DNA of 64,000 nucleotides from Kryptolebias marmoratus (taxonomy: Eukaryota > Chordata > Actinopteri > Cyprinodontiformes > Rivulidae). This document shows positions 1 through 63,060 of the stretch, one piece after another. Position 1 is the first letter of the stretch, and each line of letters opens with the position of its first letter. The notes beneath the pieces were generated by a model that saw only the letters and a list, made by a program, of their open reading frames with translations, had not been told where the DNA came from and did not search any database. A program made the position numbers and the translations under genes. The stretch is from assembly GCF_001649575.2 (NCBI RefSeq), contig NC_051433.1, forward strand, positions 9,745,828 through 9,809,827, in the 5' to 3' direction.

Positions 1-764
1 AGAAATTGGCTTATAACTACAGGGTGTCTTGTCTTAAGAAGATGCGTGATTTTTCTTTAAATATTAAAGCAAGAAAATGTGTATTGTTGATGTAGACTGT
101 TTGCAGACTGAAATACCTTTTGGTCCGTAAAATGCTGTTTCCTTAATTCTTTTGATGAAACTATAAATGTAGAAAACAAGAGCATGACAACTGGAGTAAA
201 TTAATTTATGCAGAGGGTTACAAGACATCAAATAGAGTGGAATGTGTCACTGAGATAGAACGACTGCACAAAGAGGTCATTTAGTGTAGACTGCAGCAGC
301 AGTTTACTTATTGGTGAGATAGCAGGGCTGGGTTTACAGCTCAGCCCATCCTCCCAGTGACAGTGCAGCGTTACGTTCTGCATCTCTGCTCTGTCGTCAG
401 AGCAGCCCCAGCCTCCCACTCGCGCACAACTCCTCTCCTCTGCACCAGAAAGAAGCAGTCTCATCCCTCCTTTTCTTTTATGTCCTCGCTCGCTCTCTGT
501 CAGTTAGTGTGTGCACTCAGAATGAGGTTAGCAGCACCAGTAGCACCAGCAGCAGCAGTAGATAGAGACAGCAGAGGCACAGTTACTGCAGCAGCCAGGA
601 GAGGCTGTCCTTCAGCTGTGCACCATCTACTGCTGCATTCACCCCTGCCCTGAGAACACAACGCTCATTCCTGTGCTCTCCGTGTTTCTCCCTGCTCCTC
701 CCTCACTTCTCCGAATTCATCTATTGAATTTGTTCCCTCTCTCTCTCTTTCTCTTTCTCTGTAG
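1..764. other. Upstream non-coding sequence
   Basis: I see no coding region with family resemblance here. The open frames are short and overlap on both strands. The stretch has GC-richer, CAG-rich patches around 500-640 and a long CT-rich run ending at the AG at 763-764. It could be promoter-proximal sequence, 5' leader or an upstream intron of atp2b2. No TATA box or initiator can be assigned with confidence. Confidence 0.4.
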
Positions 765-870
765 CAGTGATGGGGAGGACCACCATGTAGAGGAAGAGAG
801 GCAACGGAGGCACGAGCAGAATAGCAGCAATGGGAAGCCACACATGGAGTGGGTCTGGACTGCAGCCGTG
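765..870 (+). other. atp2b2: Candidate 5' untranslated leader exon of atp2b2
   Basis: A strong polypyrimidine tract ending CTGTAG lies just before 765, and a good donor (GTGAGC) follows 870. The 106-nt block is purine-rich and has no long open frame. It would be a non-coding leader exon upstream of the first coding exon. A possible matching acceptor is the TTTGGTCAG ending near 1187. This rests on splice signals only; the transcript start is unknown. Confidence 0.25.
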
Positions 871-1038
871 GTGAGCCTGAGGCCGACAGGACTTGAAACC
901 ACCATTATTGCCCTTCTCAGGACCTAACCACTGGGGCTGTCCAGTGCTTACCTGGATGCTCCCCACTTGTGATTTGTCACCCCGTCTTCTCCCCCTGCTC
1001 CGTTACTCTCCTTCCTCCTCTTCTGTTTCTTCTCTTGG

Positions 1039-1275
1039 ATGGTTTTTGGTCTGTTGAAATCGGTCTCTCCTGAAACGAAGGCTGCTCATCCATTTATCCC
1101 CTAGGATTTTTCCTCACCTTTTTTTATTCTTTTTAACTGCCTTCCTTAACCCACAAGAGATATTTTTCTCAGTTTTTTTTTGGTCAGTGTTGCCTGCTTT
1201 AAACCATTTTGGATGTCTTTTCTTTTCAATGAGCCTAAGCTCTGTTGTGCAATTTTTTTGATCTTTAAGCAATAA
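1039..1275 (+). promoter_or_regulatory. atp2b2: Cluster of upstream ORFs before the atp2b2 start codon
   Basis: Three short ATG-initiated frames lie directly upstream of the main start at 1311: 1039-1104 (21 codons plus stop), 1213-1275 (20 plus stop) and 1229-1261 (10 plus stop). The last two overlap in different frames and end 35-50 nt before the main ATG. If this region is in the mature 5' leader, they would be expected to reduce initiation at the main start. Whether it is in the mature leader is inferred from proximity, not shown. Confidence 0.35.
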
Positions 1276-1310
1276 CAACACTAACATAACTGACTTGATT
1301 AGCTGACATC

Positions 1311-52415
<51,105 letters not shown>

Positions 52416-55162
52416 CCCCAATGCTAAACTCAGCTCTAACCTCTGAAGTCGTTCTCCTGCGGTCCAGGGACACCTCTTCCAGCTTGTCCAGACCTGTAAC
52501 AGCTCCTGTACACCTTACCACCCAGTTCTCACCTTTCAACCCCCTGAAGCACCATTTACCCCTGAGGCAGGTCAGGTCCCGTGGAACAAATGTTCATTTA
52601 TTCCTGTAGTCCATAAAACGTTCCTCTCTTTTAAAAATAAATGGAGCAATTCTTAGTGATATGGCAAGATTAAAAGAAAAAAAAACTATCATACAATCTA
52701 CAAAGCTCAATAAAGCCACAAAACCTACACAGCCATCCTGCTTTTGTGGTTGCATGTGTATGGTGGCAGCCTTGATGGCGTGTAAGACTCGACGCTGGTA
52801 CTGGTTAGCATGAAGAGCGTGCAGCTGACTGCACTTGGATGAACTGTGTCTGCAATGACACCCGGAGGAGACCAATGAGGAGGGAGACCACTGAGGAGTG
52901 TAGACCACAAAACAGACTTTCTGCTCTCCTGAAACTCCTTTTCTTCAGTAATAATATTGTTAATACAGATACAGTAATAGTTTAATTTAAATTGAAAACT
53001 GTTGTTATTATTCTAACTCTGATTCTGATTATTCTTGCTATTATTCTTATTGCTCCTGCATGAATGTACATTACCCGAGTTTATTTAAAAACAAACAAAA
53101 AAAAAGTTTTATTTTATGGAAGTCATTTGGTTCTGACGGGCTGGGCCTCACAGCGGACTGCAAATTAAAAACAAACAGCTTCTCTGAGTTCCTGGCCTGC
53201 AAAGTTCCCTCTTCTGTGTGGCATGAACATGTACTGGACTCTAAAGAATTATATCACCCATAAACAGAAGCACGTATGGAGGAGGTAGGGCCGAACTTGC
53301 ACAGTAGTTTTGCACCTGTTGAAAAAGAGGAATGCAAAATAAAAATAGCAAAGATAGCATTTATGGGATATATTCTATACATATAAATTCATAAAAAATA
53401 TATTTAGAGAGAGTTTATCTTTGTTTGTTGGCATGTTGCCTTGTTTCTGCTTTAATGGCTCAAGTTACTTTGACTTATTTATGTCTTAAACAGAATGTAA
53501 TTGTTTACAACCTCGTAGAGATAAATTTCCTGGTTTTTAAAAGGAGGAGGGTAAAGTCGGAGCTCAGATTTGTGTTGACTTATTATTACAGAGAAAAAAA
53601 TAACACGTGCTGGAAATTGCCTGTTATATTGTTAAACAATGTAGATATTTTTAGAGGACTAACAACAAAAAGAAACCAAAATACAAAGAGATGCATAGTA
53701 CAGTACATGTGAAATCTTAGTATTACTCGAAATGATTGTTGGGATCAAATAAGAGCGGCTTGCCTTTGTTTATTTTCTTAACGGATGCCTCCTTTTTGTG
53801 ACAGAGGAGGACATTTGATTCTTTTTTCCAATACTTTTTTTTATAACTGTTTCTTTTTTGTTTTTGCTTTGCTTCAGCACCGACCCGGGGTCAGTGCTTG
53901 AGTAAAAGGTTGATATTTATTGATTGATTTACTGAAGATCGAGGCTTGATTTAGTGAACTGTCCTGTAGGTAAACCTGCTTGTTCTAGGGACTTGATGTT
54001 TTAAAGATACACGTGACCATTCAAAGGCTGCAGCTGTATTCAGAATTTGCAAAGTTCTATTTGGCTTACTGTACCACAAGAAAAGCAGACATGTTTTATT
54101 TAAAACTTGCAATATTTTGTGTTAGTATTTTCTTTTTAATTATCATTTTGTTTTAAATTTATTTGTTTTCATCTAGGTACATGCAGCCCCACTAAGCTGT
54201 TGGCATTTTTAACATCTATATAAAAAAAACAATAGAAAAAAAAACACCAAAACAAATTACAACAAAAATGGAATGTTGCTTTGACTTTTTTTCTATATAT
54301 ATACATAAAAAAAAGATTTTCTGCACTATCTGGTTATGAATGAAAATTTCTGTGGTGTAACTCTAGATGTGCTTTTGTGTGTTTTAACCAAGCTTGTCTT
54401 CCTGCCGTCACAGAATATACAGTACTCTAGCATCTCAACTGTACTCACTAGTTGTAAACTATTTATTGTACTTTGACCAATCAGACATTACCAGAATGAA
54501 GTTACATGCAGAAGGCACATTTAACTCATCTTATTGCACTCAGAGGGACAAGGCCGCCTAACTAGCCTCTACTATTACTCTAACTAATCAAAGTCAGTGG
54601 CAAGCATGATGTGATACAGTAGGCTCATTATGCAACTTGAAAAAAGAAATCCTATTTATTAGAGACTATAAGCAATTATTTATCCAAGCAGTTCTACCTT
54701 ATTTTTTTTTTTCCTTTTTTATATCCTCCTCCTCTGTCATTGCTCAGCTTTATGAGTCAGCTCAGGCACGTCAAAACTGTAACCATCTGATTCAGATCTG
54801 TTTTATTTAAGTCGGGAGAAGAAGAGTTTGGGTTCTGATGTTCACCTCTGGAAGCTGTTCATTTATTTTGTTATCTTTCTGCTGTTTTAACTTGACGGTT
54901 TGTTCATTTGACAAACAGTTTGTATATTTGATTAAATGATTTGACAGTTTGTTTATTTGTCTGTGAAAACAACAACAACGACAAAATACAATGAATGAAA
55001 CAATAAACGTAACTATAGCATTTTCAGTTGAAAAATATGAACAAATAAAAAAAGACTTCAGCTGACTCTCTCAAACCGCTTTTACATCTTGGAGGACTTT
55101 GAGCTTTAAGAGAATGCAATGAGACCGGGGATAATTTTTTTTTTTTTTTTCTTTTTTTTTTT

Positions 55163-55170
55163 TGTAAATA
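55163..55170 (+). promoter_or_regulatory. atp2b2: Pumilio recognition element in the 3' UTR
   Basis: TGTAAATA exactly fits the UGUANAUA consensus. It follows a poly(U) run, so it is likely accessible. A second identical copy is at 55582-55589. Function is inferred from the motif only. Confidence 0.35.
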
Positions 55171-55369
55171 GTGCACTGAAGGTCCAACATGGGCTGAAGT
55201 GAAAATAGGAGCTCCTTTTACTGACTTTACAAAGACTCACACTGTCGACACGGCTCTGTGGCTGTATGTAAACAATCATCGCTCCTGTCAGAAACATAAA
55301 AACATCGTGATTACATCCCAATCATGACACGTGTTGTACCATCCTGTCATTATGTTATTGATGACATCG

Positions 55370-55392
55370 ATGATGATGATGATGATGATATC
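55370..55392. repeat. (GAT)n microsatellite
   Basis: About six GAT units with flanking imperfect copies, inside the probable 3' UTR. Confidence 0.8.
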
Positions 55393-55581
55393 AATGATAC
55401 TTTTTGCAATATACTCTCACCTGCCTCGATGTACTGTATTTAGCAGCATGCAGTTTGTGGAACAAAGAAAAAGAGAAATGCCAACACATAGCTTTTTATT
55501 TTGGCATACTTAGCCATTTATGGGTAAGTGAGTTAAGTGTTCATCTTGTTTTTATGATATTTTTTTTATCTATACAATAAT

Positions 55582-55591
55582 TGTAAATAAA
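55582..55591 (+). terminator. atp2b2: Probable polyadenylation signal overlapping a Pumilio motif
   Basis: AATAAA at 55586-55591 overlaps TGTAAATA at 55582-55589, followed within 30 nt by TG/T-rich sequence. It would end the long 3' UTR form. An alternative hexamer lies at 55717. Confidence 0.5.
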
Positions 55592-56389
55592 GAACTCAAT
55601 GTCTTTGTTCATTTAATACTATGCAAAAAGTCATGCTTTTCTGATTGTTACCCATTTTAATTCTAGAGTGTGCTGCTGGAATGTTTGTGGTTTTAAACAT
55701 CAGTAAAAAAAAAGAAAATAAACCCAATGTGATGTAAATTATTTTTAGCTTGGAGAAAAGTCAAATGATGCTGAAAATGATGATTATGATTCCTCTGAAG
55801 GATTATCAAATGGTGGCGATAATGACAATGATGATGATGAACTGTGACTCTTGCTGCTTGACTGTCCCATTTATCACGCTCCTGACAGGGGTACTAGTGA
55901 AACCATAATAATCATAATAAAAAAAGGAAAATCATTGAATAAATTTACAAGAGCAGCATGACCCAGCATGGTGTGTCCTGACCCCGTGTGACATGTCCTG
56001 TTCTGATTTTGTTCTGCTTTTTCGTTCACTTTGTTCTTCTGTTCTTCCTTTATTATTAATTAACTGGAAAAAAACTTTTTAAATGTCCTTAAAAAGAGGC
56101 AACAGCAGGACAACCCAAGGTAACAGGAAAGAAACAGTGGTATTCTTGGTCCTCTTAAAGTCCATCCTAATTATTCTCCTCTTCTTTGTCTCTTCCCTGC
56201 CAAACAGATTGAAACTATCCTGCTGCCTTTAAGTAAACTAATGGAGTTTTCTTGCCCACTTAGATTTTCTTTGTATGCAAGTTTGCATTATGCAAATACA
56301 GTAAGTCTGGAGGCAGAATTCTTCCTCCAGATGCAGCTATTTGAAAAAAAGAACCCCTACATTAAAATATATGTATATATATTTTTGGT

Positions 56390-56525
56390 TGATGTTGGTT
56401 CTGCTGCAGCCTTTTTGTGTGGACTTCATATGTTCTTCACATGCAAGCATAGGTTTTATCTGGTATTCTGGTTTCCTCTCACAGAAAACATGCATGCTAG
56501 GTTAACTGGTAACTCTAAACAGTCA
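56390..56525 (+). repeat. L2-like repeat fragment
   Basis: 'ttctgctgcagcctttttgt', 'tctggtttcctctcacag' and 'catgctaggttaactggtaa' are diverged forms of the body of the common fish repeat whose tail is at 5530 and 60435. It accounts for part of a spurious 158-codon frame (56241-56717). Confidence 0.55.
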
Positions 56526-57573
56526 CTATTTATTTATTTTTTACTAATCGACCTCTTGCAGAATGGTCACGGAAGATGGTTATGTTGTTGTGTGTCCATT
56601 AGAGGGCAGCAGTTTTTCAGAAATAATTTGGACATTAGAAAATTAGTTTCCATAAAGTATCCTTGCAGTTTGACTCATCATAAATTTAATGAAATTATAA
56701 AACAAAGCTATTCATGATCCAGTTTTGTATCTTTCACTTTTAGACAAACATTCTAGTATTATGGAAAAAACATTATTCACTTTGGTTTTTAGTGGTTGTC
56801 AACATTTATTATGAAGATGCTTGACTTAATGGAACCTGAAACTAAACTGCTTCATTGGAATGCTTTCCCAGATTTTATGCTGTCAACAGCTATGGCCAAG
56901 TTGGTGACCAAAGATAATAAGACCCCAAAACTTTACAAATCTATGACTTTCTTAGGAGCTCTTTAGAGGCTCATCAGAAAGGTCGGAAGTTCAGTTTTCT
57001 CCAAAAATAATCAAACAAACAAAACAAAAAAATTTGCATTTCTTGCTAACATCTCAAACTTGATGCTTCTTATTTTGCAGGTCCAGCTGACTTACTGCAT
57101 CTGCTGATTATGAATAATTAACTGAAACTGTTCCCTTAAATTGATATCAAACTGAACTACAACATCTTTTCATAAAAACATTTTGAGCTTTTCAATAAAA
57201 TGACAGATCTCTAAAATAAGGTTGTTCTTTTCTTATGTGACCCCTTAAACCAGTAGTCTGATATCTCTGCTGGTTTCTGTACCCCATCATTAACCCTGTG
57301 TGGTAAACGTAATCTGGCAGCGAGTGCAGCAGCATCAGCATGCGTGGCTGTGCCTGCTGCGGTGACACAGCCTGTGAATATAGAGTGGGCTCCCACAGCT
57401 CAGAAGATTAGCGACACGGTGCATTCAGGTCCATGTGCGAGGTCCGATTTCCTGGAAGAATAGCCCTTTATTGGGCCCCAAGTTGAATCCTGCTGCTTCC
57501 CTTTGGCCTAATAGAAAGCTGCGGTAACTGACAGTCCTTTACAATCAGCCAACACTGGTGGAGGTTTGGGGGC

Positions 57574-57608
57574 TCTCCTTCTTCTTCTCCTTCTTCTTCT
57601 TCTTCTTT
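57574..57608. repeat. (CTT)n tract
   Basis: Imperfect CTT/TCTT array in the region downstream of the gene. Confidence 0.85.
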
Positions 57609-59722
57609 CACTTTTTTTTTCACAAGAGTGGATTTTGAAATTACGTTTTTTTTTTCTCATGAGTGCATGTACAGATTGGTATCTTTGTGTGAATTTGTCT
57701 CTATATGTGTACGTGTGGTTGCATGTGCACACACACACCATATGTACACACATGCACGTGTTTGAATGCCAGTGTTGGCAATTGTTATAATGGGATAAGA
57801 GGAGACTATGGTTCCTGTTGGGAGAATGAGACTTTGGGATTGACATGGGAAAACACACACACACACTTTGCTTTCATTACACTAACAGCTATGTTATTGG
57901 TTGACTTTGTATCACCCAAAAGGGGCTGTAAATTTTCTGCAAATTCACCCCTGAATAGATTTAAATGGTTAAAACTAGGAAAATAAATTTGAAATACTTT
58001 GTTTTCAAATTCAAATTGTAGCTTCAAACTTGTACATAAATAAATCTATGCTGATTGTTTTCACATCCTGCAGGACTAAGAGCTACTTGAGAAGAATAAA
58101 TAGTATCACAGGTAAATGGACAGGATGTGGGTGGGCTGTAGTACAATATTCTGACCAGTAGGGGTCGTCTCTGGCCCAATGTTACACCTGCTTTCTCAGA
58201 TGTTTTAATCATACCTGAACAGCAATAAATCAAAACAACAAAAAAGGGTGGCCCCACATTGGATTGTTCAAACAAGTTGGAAGAAGCTGTTAAGGATAAC
58301 AGTTATTTGTGGTACAAGGAAAATTATGGAAAAATAAAAAAAAATCCATATTGAATATGGAAAAATGAAATCCTCTAATTAATAATAAATAGTATCTCTG
58401 TGGTTTGATTTAGTTTTGTTTAGCTCCCTTTATTATTTTGATACTATTATACAGTGTTGTGCAATTGTTTTAAACTACTATTTATTTCTTTTCATTTCAC
58501 TTCCAAAGAACCATACTTTTTAAAAAAAGTGGTACTGATTGATAATGTAGTGTACCTGACCATGACAGCATTTTGTGAAGTGCATATTTTCAGGAGAAAA
58601 TAAGAAATGTCTGGTCAAAACTATTTATAGCAGATGAACAGTGTCTGAAGGGCATGTGTTTAAGAAATAGAAATAAATCCAATAAAAACTCAGCTAAAGT
58701 TCTGAGATGCGTCATCTTTCTGTTGATTCTCTACTGTATGTCAAGTTTTCAGCATTTTTTGCTACTTTTACTTTTCAAATAAAACATTTTAGTGAATTGT
58801 ACATGATAGAATATTAACTTTATTCTTTGAATAAATTTCTAATTAGTTTGTTCAAATGAAAAACCCTTTGGAGCTTTGATGACAGACAAAGTTGTGAAAT
58901 GGTTTGGTGTAAAATATTTCTCTTGAGAATCTTAGTTCTTATTTCTCTCCTAAAATTAGACACATAATGTGTCAACATTAACACACACACACACAAAGTC
59001 AGCCATCGTGCTCTTTTTCTCCATCTCTCTCACACAGATGCATAATCAAACTCAACTCTCCAATGACAGCAGATGGACAGGTCTGTGATTACTGTTTCAC
59101 CTCTAAACGTCGCAGGTATAATTGCTCCATTCCCCTGTTCACTCTGTCAATACTGAGATGTCAGGCAGTGATAAGTGAAATGACAAAATCAGAGAAAGAA
59201 CCAGGGAGCATTTCATCTCGAGGTAAGATGGAGCTGGAGAAAAGGAGGGTGATGGATGAAAATGAAAAGCAGAGCAGAAAGAGACCACCAGCTGCCATTA
59301 ACTGTTTGATATCTTCAGTTTGTCTTCATTACCCATGGTCCATTGCACTCAGGGGTTGTATGGCAGGTGAGCTTGGAGACACATAAAACTGAGGAGGGCT
59401 GAATTTATAACACATCTGGTTTAATACGGCCTATCACCCATGAAAACTCTGCAGGCATAAACTGATTGCCTTGATGCTTATTAAGTTAGTGAATATGATG
59501 AAAATGATTCTGTGGTGGCAGCTTGTTGTCTGTTTGTGGTGCTTTTGATTAATGTGCATTACCAAAATTACAATTACAAAACAACTTCACAGGGGTGATT
59601 TTTTTTATGCCAACAAGATGCCACTGATGCCTTTTTTTTGTCATTTTTATGTTTAATGAACAACAGAATAGCAAAACTTCTAAACAAACTGAGCCAAACC
59701 TGAAGAAGAATCATGACTATAA

Positions 59723-59970
59723 CAGTGGTTATCAAAGCTGGGGTCAAGACATCACAGGGGGTCATGAAACATCAAACAGGGGCTTTTGAGAAAATCTACA
59801 GAAATCAATAGCATATTTGATCCTAAAGAAAAAGAAGCAGTTGTCCTAAATAGCTAAAAAATAATTGTTGACATGGCTCTTTGTTGAATGGTTTATCAGC
59901 AATAAAACAGTTTGGGTCACACGTCTGAGTAGCTTTTATTTCGTAGGTTGAACAGTCTGGGAACCACTAA
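59723..59970. mobile_element. MITE-like inverted-repeat element
   Basis: The left end CAGTGGTTATCAAAGCTG and the reverse complement of the right end (TAGTGGTTCCCAGACTGTT) form imperfect terminal inverted repeats around about 248 bp. The interior 'gggggtcatgaaacatcaaa' resembles frequent fish non-autonomous DNA transposons. No coding capacity and no clear target-site duplication. Confidence 0.5.
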
Positions 59971-60434
59971 AGTGGAGCACATAAAATTTGCAACCTTATA
60001 TCTTCATGAAAACGTTGACTTGACTTGCTCGTTTTATATCACTCTTGTGTGAATTCTTTTTTTAATCTCAGATCCTGTAAACCGTAGGATAAACACAACC
60101 TAAAACTTCCCTTGTTTTGACAGAGGCTCACTTCATGCTGTTATCATCCTTTTGGCTGTGATATTTATAGGAGTGTGAACACATTTCTGAGTAGTTGTAG
60201 TAGATTCCTCTTTTTCAAAACATACCGAATATTAAGAAGACTTTGTTCAATCCAATACAGGCAAGCACATGACAATAACAGCTGATCCATAACAGTCTAT
60301 CTGAGCCCGCCTGTTCCAGCACCTGCTGGATCAGTGAGATCACAGGATAACAAAACAAATAATTTAAATCCCATTTCTTTAATGAAAGTGAGGACTAAAA
60401 ATATATGTCCAAAGAAAAACTTTTAAAGTCTGAT

Positions 60435-60570
60435 TTGTCTCTGTGTGGCTCTGTGATGGACTGGTGACTGGGGTGTACCCCGCCTTATGCCCAGTGACCT
60501 CCAGAGATAGGCACCATCTCCCCACGACCCCGCACGTAAAAGCAGGTAAAAAAATGGGTGGATGAACTCT
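60435..60570 (+). repeat. L2-like repeat tail
   Basis: Contains 'ctctgtgatggactggtgac', 'ggggtgtaccccgcctta' and a GATG-like end (gggtggatga). It is the best-preserved copy of this family in the window. Confidence 0.6.
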
Positions 60571-62045
60571 TAAAAAGCCTGGAAAACGATTACTCGAACT
60601 ACTTAAAAAATTTCAAGAATGTTCGATTCATTTGAAGGAAAAGGGACAATGAAGGGTGACTTTAAACTTTAACTTTTGAGCATACGTATATATGGTTTTT
60701 ATCTGAACTTTTCCCTTGTCATTAGCTTAAAAAACAAGGACACATTTTTGCCTCTCTTGTCAAACCTAATCCTAACAATTCCAAACCAGCAGAAAACTAA
60801 AATGTACCCACATTCTCAAGACATTATGCAGGTAAGCTTGTTTCATTTTCTACTTGCAAAACATTTAGAGAAACCAGCTAATATCAAAAATCTCTGCTTT
60901 AATTCTGGACTTGAAGATCACGTGAGGCTGATTCATTAAAGTATCTCAGAATCTATCAGTTTTAAAATTCAGCATAGCAATATCCTCCCACCCCCCTCAG
61001 CTCTGTTGACTGCATTGCTAACAAGTCGCACTCACTACTGGGTGGCCTGGTTGGTCGTTGCTCAACTCTCGTCTCCTGCCAAGCATAGAAGACTGTTGGA
61101 CTCTTGGCCAGGGTCACAGTATGTGTGTGTTCAGTATGTGTGTGTGTTTATGATTGTAGCTAAATTATCTCTAACTTTTACTGATGCTACTTATCTGGTA
61201 TTGTCACAACACCTTTTGATGGACTCCAGACTAATTGTCACATGAGGATGAAAGAGACGAGGGCTAAATGGTTGCAGCAGATTGGCCGCAGTTAGTTTGT
61301 TGAACCTGGGTTTGGGATTTTTTGCAGCGGGCTCTTTTGTTGTGCATTTCCCCTAGTTTCTTTTCTCCTCACTTTCCCTCACAGTTTCTTTTTGTTGTAA
61401 GTTAAAATTGTGCATCAATGCGGTCTAAGGCTTTCTCAGTGAAGTGACCCATGTTTAAATGTTCTTGGGGCGTCTCGCTGAATTGCTCAAACAAATTGCT
61501 GTTGATATGAAGATGTGGGGGCTTGTCTCTGTTCAGATAGAAGTTTATACACTTGGCTGAGGTTTGGAATCCCAGCGTGCCGGATGGCAGATTTGGCTGC
61601 GATTTTGATTTTGTTTTTTTATCAGTCAGTTCAGTTTTATTCTTCGAGTGAACTCAATTTTAAACAATTACACCAAATATACATTTCCAGAAGAATTTTC
61701 TCTTTCTCTTGTAGAATAATGCTCCAAATAGCATCCACATGCTTACACTCTTAGTTTTTTTTTCTGCATCCAGCTGAATGAGAGTAGAGTTAAAAGTTTA
61801 AAAGCTTTTTGTCATGACTTAAACAGCAGGTGATTTGCATGACAATTTTCTGCAGCATTCTTCAGGACTAAATTTTAGTGTGGTCAGTTTTTCCTGTGCC
61901 TTTATGCGGCCTGTTAATGTATTTTGTGTGGAAGAAACATCAAATGATGCACAAAATAGTAAGTTTATGTGAACACATTGAGCCTGTTTATCTTTTAGAA
62001 GAGTTTCAGGTTTTGCAGAGCCTTTGTACACAGAGATAAACATCA

Positions 62046-62345
62046 TTAAACTTGCTTTGTATACAGCACCCCTAACTGATGTAACAGGAGGTCTTCTGTG
62101 CCCTCTGTCCTCACTCCAACTACCTCCATGTCCTCTCTAACTGCATCCATATATCTCCTCTTTGTCTTTTTCCACGGCAGCTGCGTCTCTAACATCCTTC
62201 TACCAATATAACCACTGGCCCTCCTCTGCACATGTCCAATCTCAGTCTGGCCTCTCTAACTTTATCTCCTAGTCATTCAACCTGTATCTGATGACCTCTT
62301 TCCTAATCTTATCCATCTTTGTCACTCCAACCATCCTTATCACTC
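62046..62345 (-). mobile_element. LINE reverse-transcriptase C-terminal remnant
   Basis: Read on the minus strand, peptide pieces such as VTKMDKIRKEVIRYRL, QRRASGYIGRRMLE and RRYMDAVREDMEVVGVR match the C-terminal end of fish non-LTR retrotransposon polyproteins. Stops and frameshifts interrupt it. It directly abuts the Tc1 remnant. Confidence 0.6.
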
Positions 62346-62349
62346 TCCA

Positions 62350-63060
62350 GTTTCAGTGAACAGATTTAATTTAATTTAATTATTTTCAGGCCTGTATGGT
62401 AGAGTTCTGCAGAAATGATTTTCCTTCTGGAAGGTTCTCCTTTCTCTACAGATGAACATGGAAATTGTGTCAGAATTACTATCTTGGTCACCTCCCTGCC
62501 TAAGACCCTTCTACCCCAATCACTCAGATTGGCTGAACAGCCAACTCTGGAAGTCCTAGTGGTTCCAAACTTCTTACATTTACTGAAGACGTAGGCTACT
62601 GTGCTCATTGGGGCCTTCAATGCAGCAGAAATCTTTCTGTATTCTTCCCCAGAGCTGTGCCTCAATACAGTCTTGTCGTCAAGGTCTGCAGGCAGTTCTT
62701 TGGACTACAAGACTTGGTTTGTGCTCTGACATACATTGTTAATATGGGGCTTTAAATAGGCAGGTGAATGCCTTTCCAAATCATGACCAATCTGATGACT
62801 TTACAAATGGCAGAAACGTCTGAAGGATGATCAGTGGAAACAGGATGCACATAGGCTCATTTCTGAATGTCATGGCAAATGTTAAATTTATACATTTTTA
62901 TTGTTTTTCAAACATTCAATCAATTCTTTTTTACTTTGTCATTATGGGCAATTGTGTGTAGAATTTTGAGAGAAAAATTAATTGAATTCATTATTGGATG
63001 TTCATTTACAACTGAATAACTTTTGGAGTCAAACCAATTCAAGTACTCAATATTCAATAC
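62350..63060 (-). mobile_element. Tc1/mariner-type transposon remnant, 5' half
   Basis: A minus-strand frame (62366-62665) starts MRHSSGEEYRKISAAL and continues with LSDWGRRVLGREVTK and EKGEPSRRKIISAEL, the N-terminal DNA-binding region of Tc1 transposases. Upstream sequence to about 63060 ('cctttccaaatcatgaccaa', 'aaggatgatcagtggaaaca', 'tttgtcattatgggcaattg') matches the leader and end of such fish elements. The catalytic DDE domain is absent, so it is dead. Confidence 0.7.

Larger units (their letters stand above)
52416..55610 (+). other. atp2b2: Probable 3' untranslated region of atp2b2
   Basis: AT-rich sequence without a convincing frame follows the stop codon. AATAAA hexamers occur at 53338, 55002, 55586 and 55717. 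I favour the one at 55586, followed by T-rich sequence, giving a UTR of about 3.2 kb. An earlier end at 53.3 kb is possible. Poly(T) runs lie at 55134-55163 and a (GAT)n stretch at 55370-55392. Confidence 0.55.

Noticed and set aside
56241..56717. 158-codon open frame on the + strand
   Set aside because: It overlaps an L2-like repeat fragment, has biased low-information composition, and lacks any recognisable domain or splice context.
57211..57420. GC-richer block downstream, considered as an exon of a neighbouring gene
   Set aside because: No splice-bounded frame with recognisable protein similarity; the minus-strand 61-codon frame is Ala-rich and isolated.
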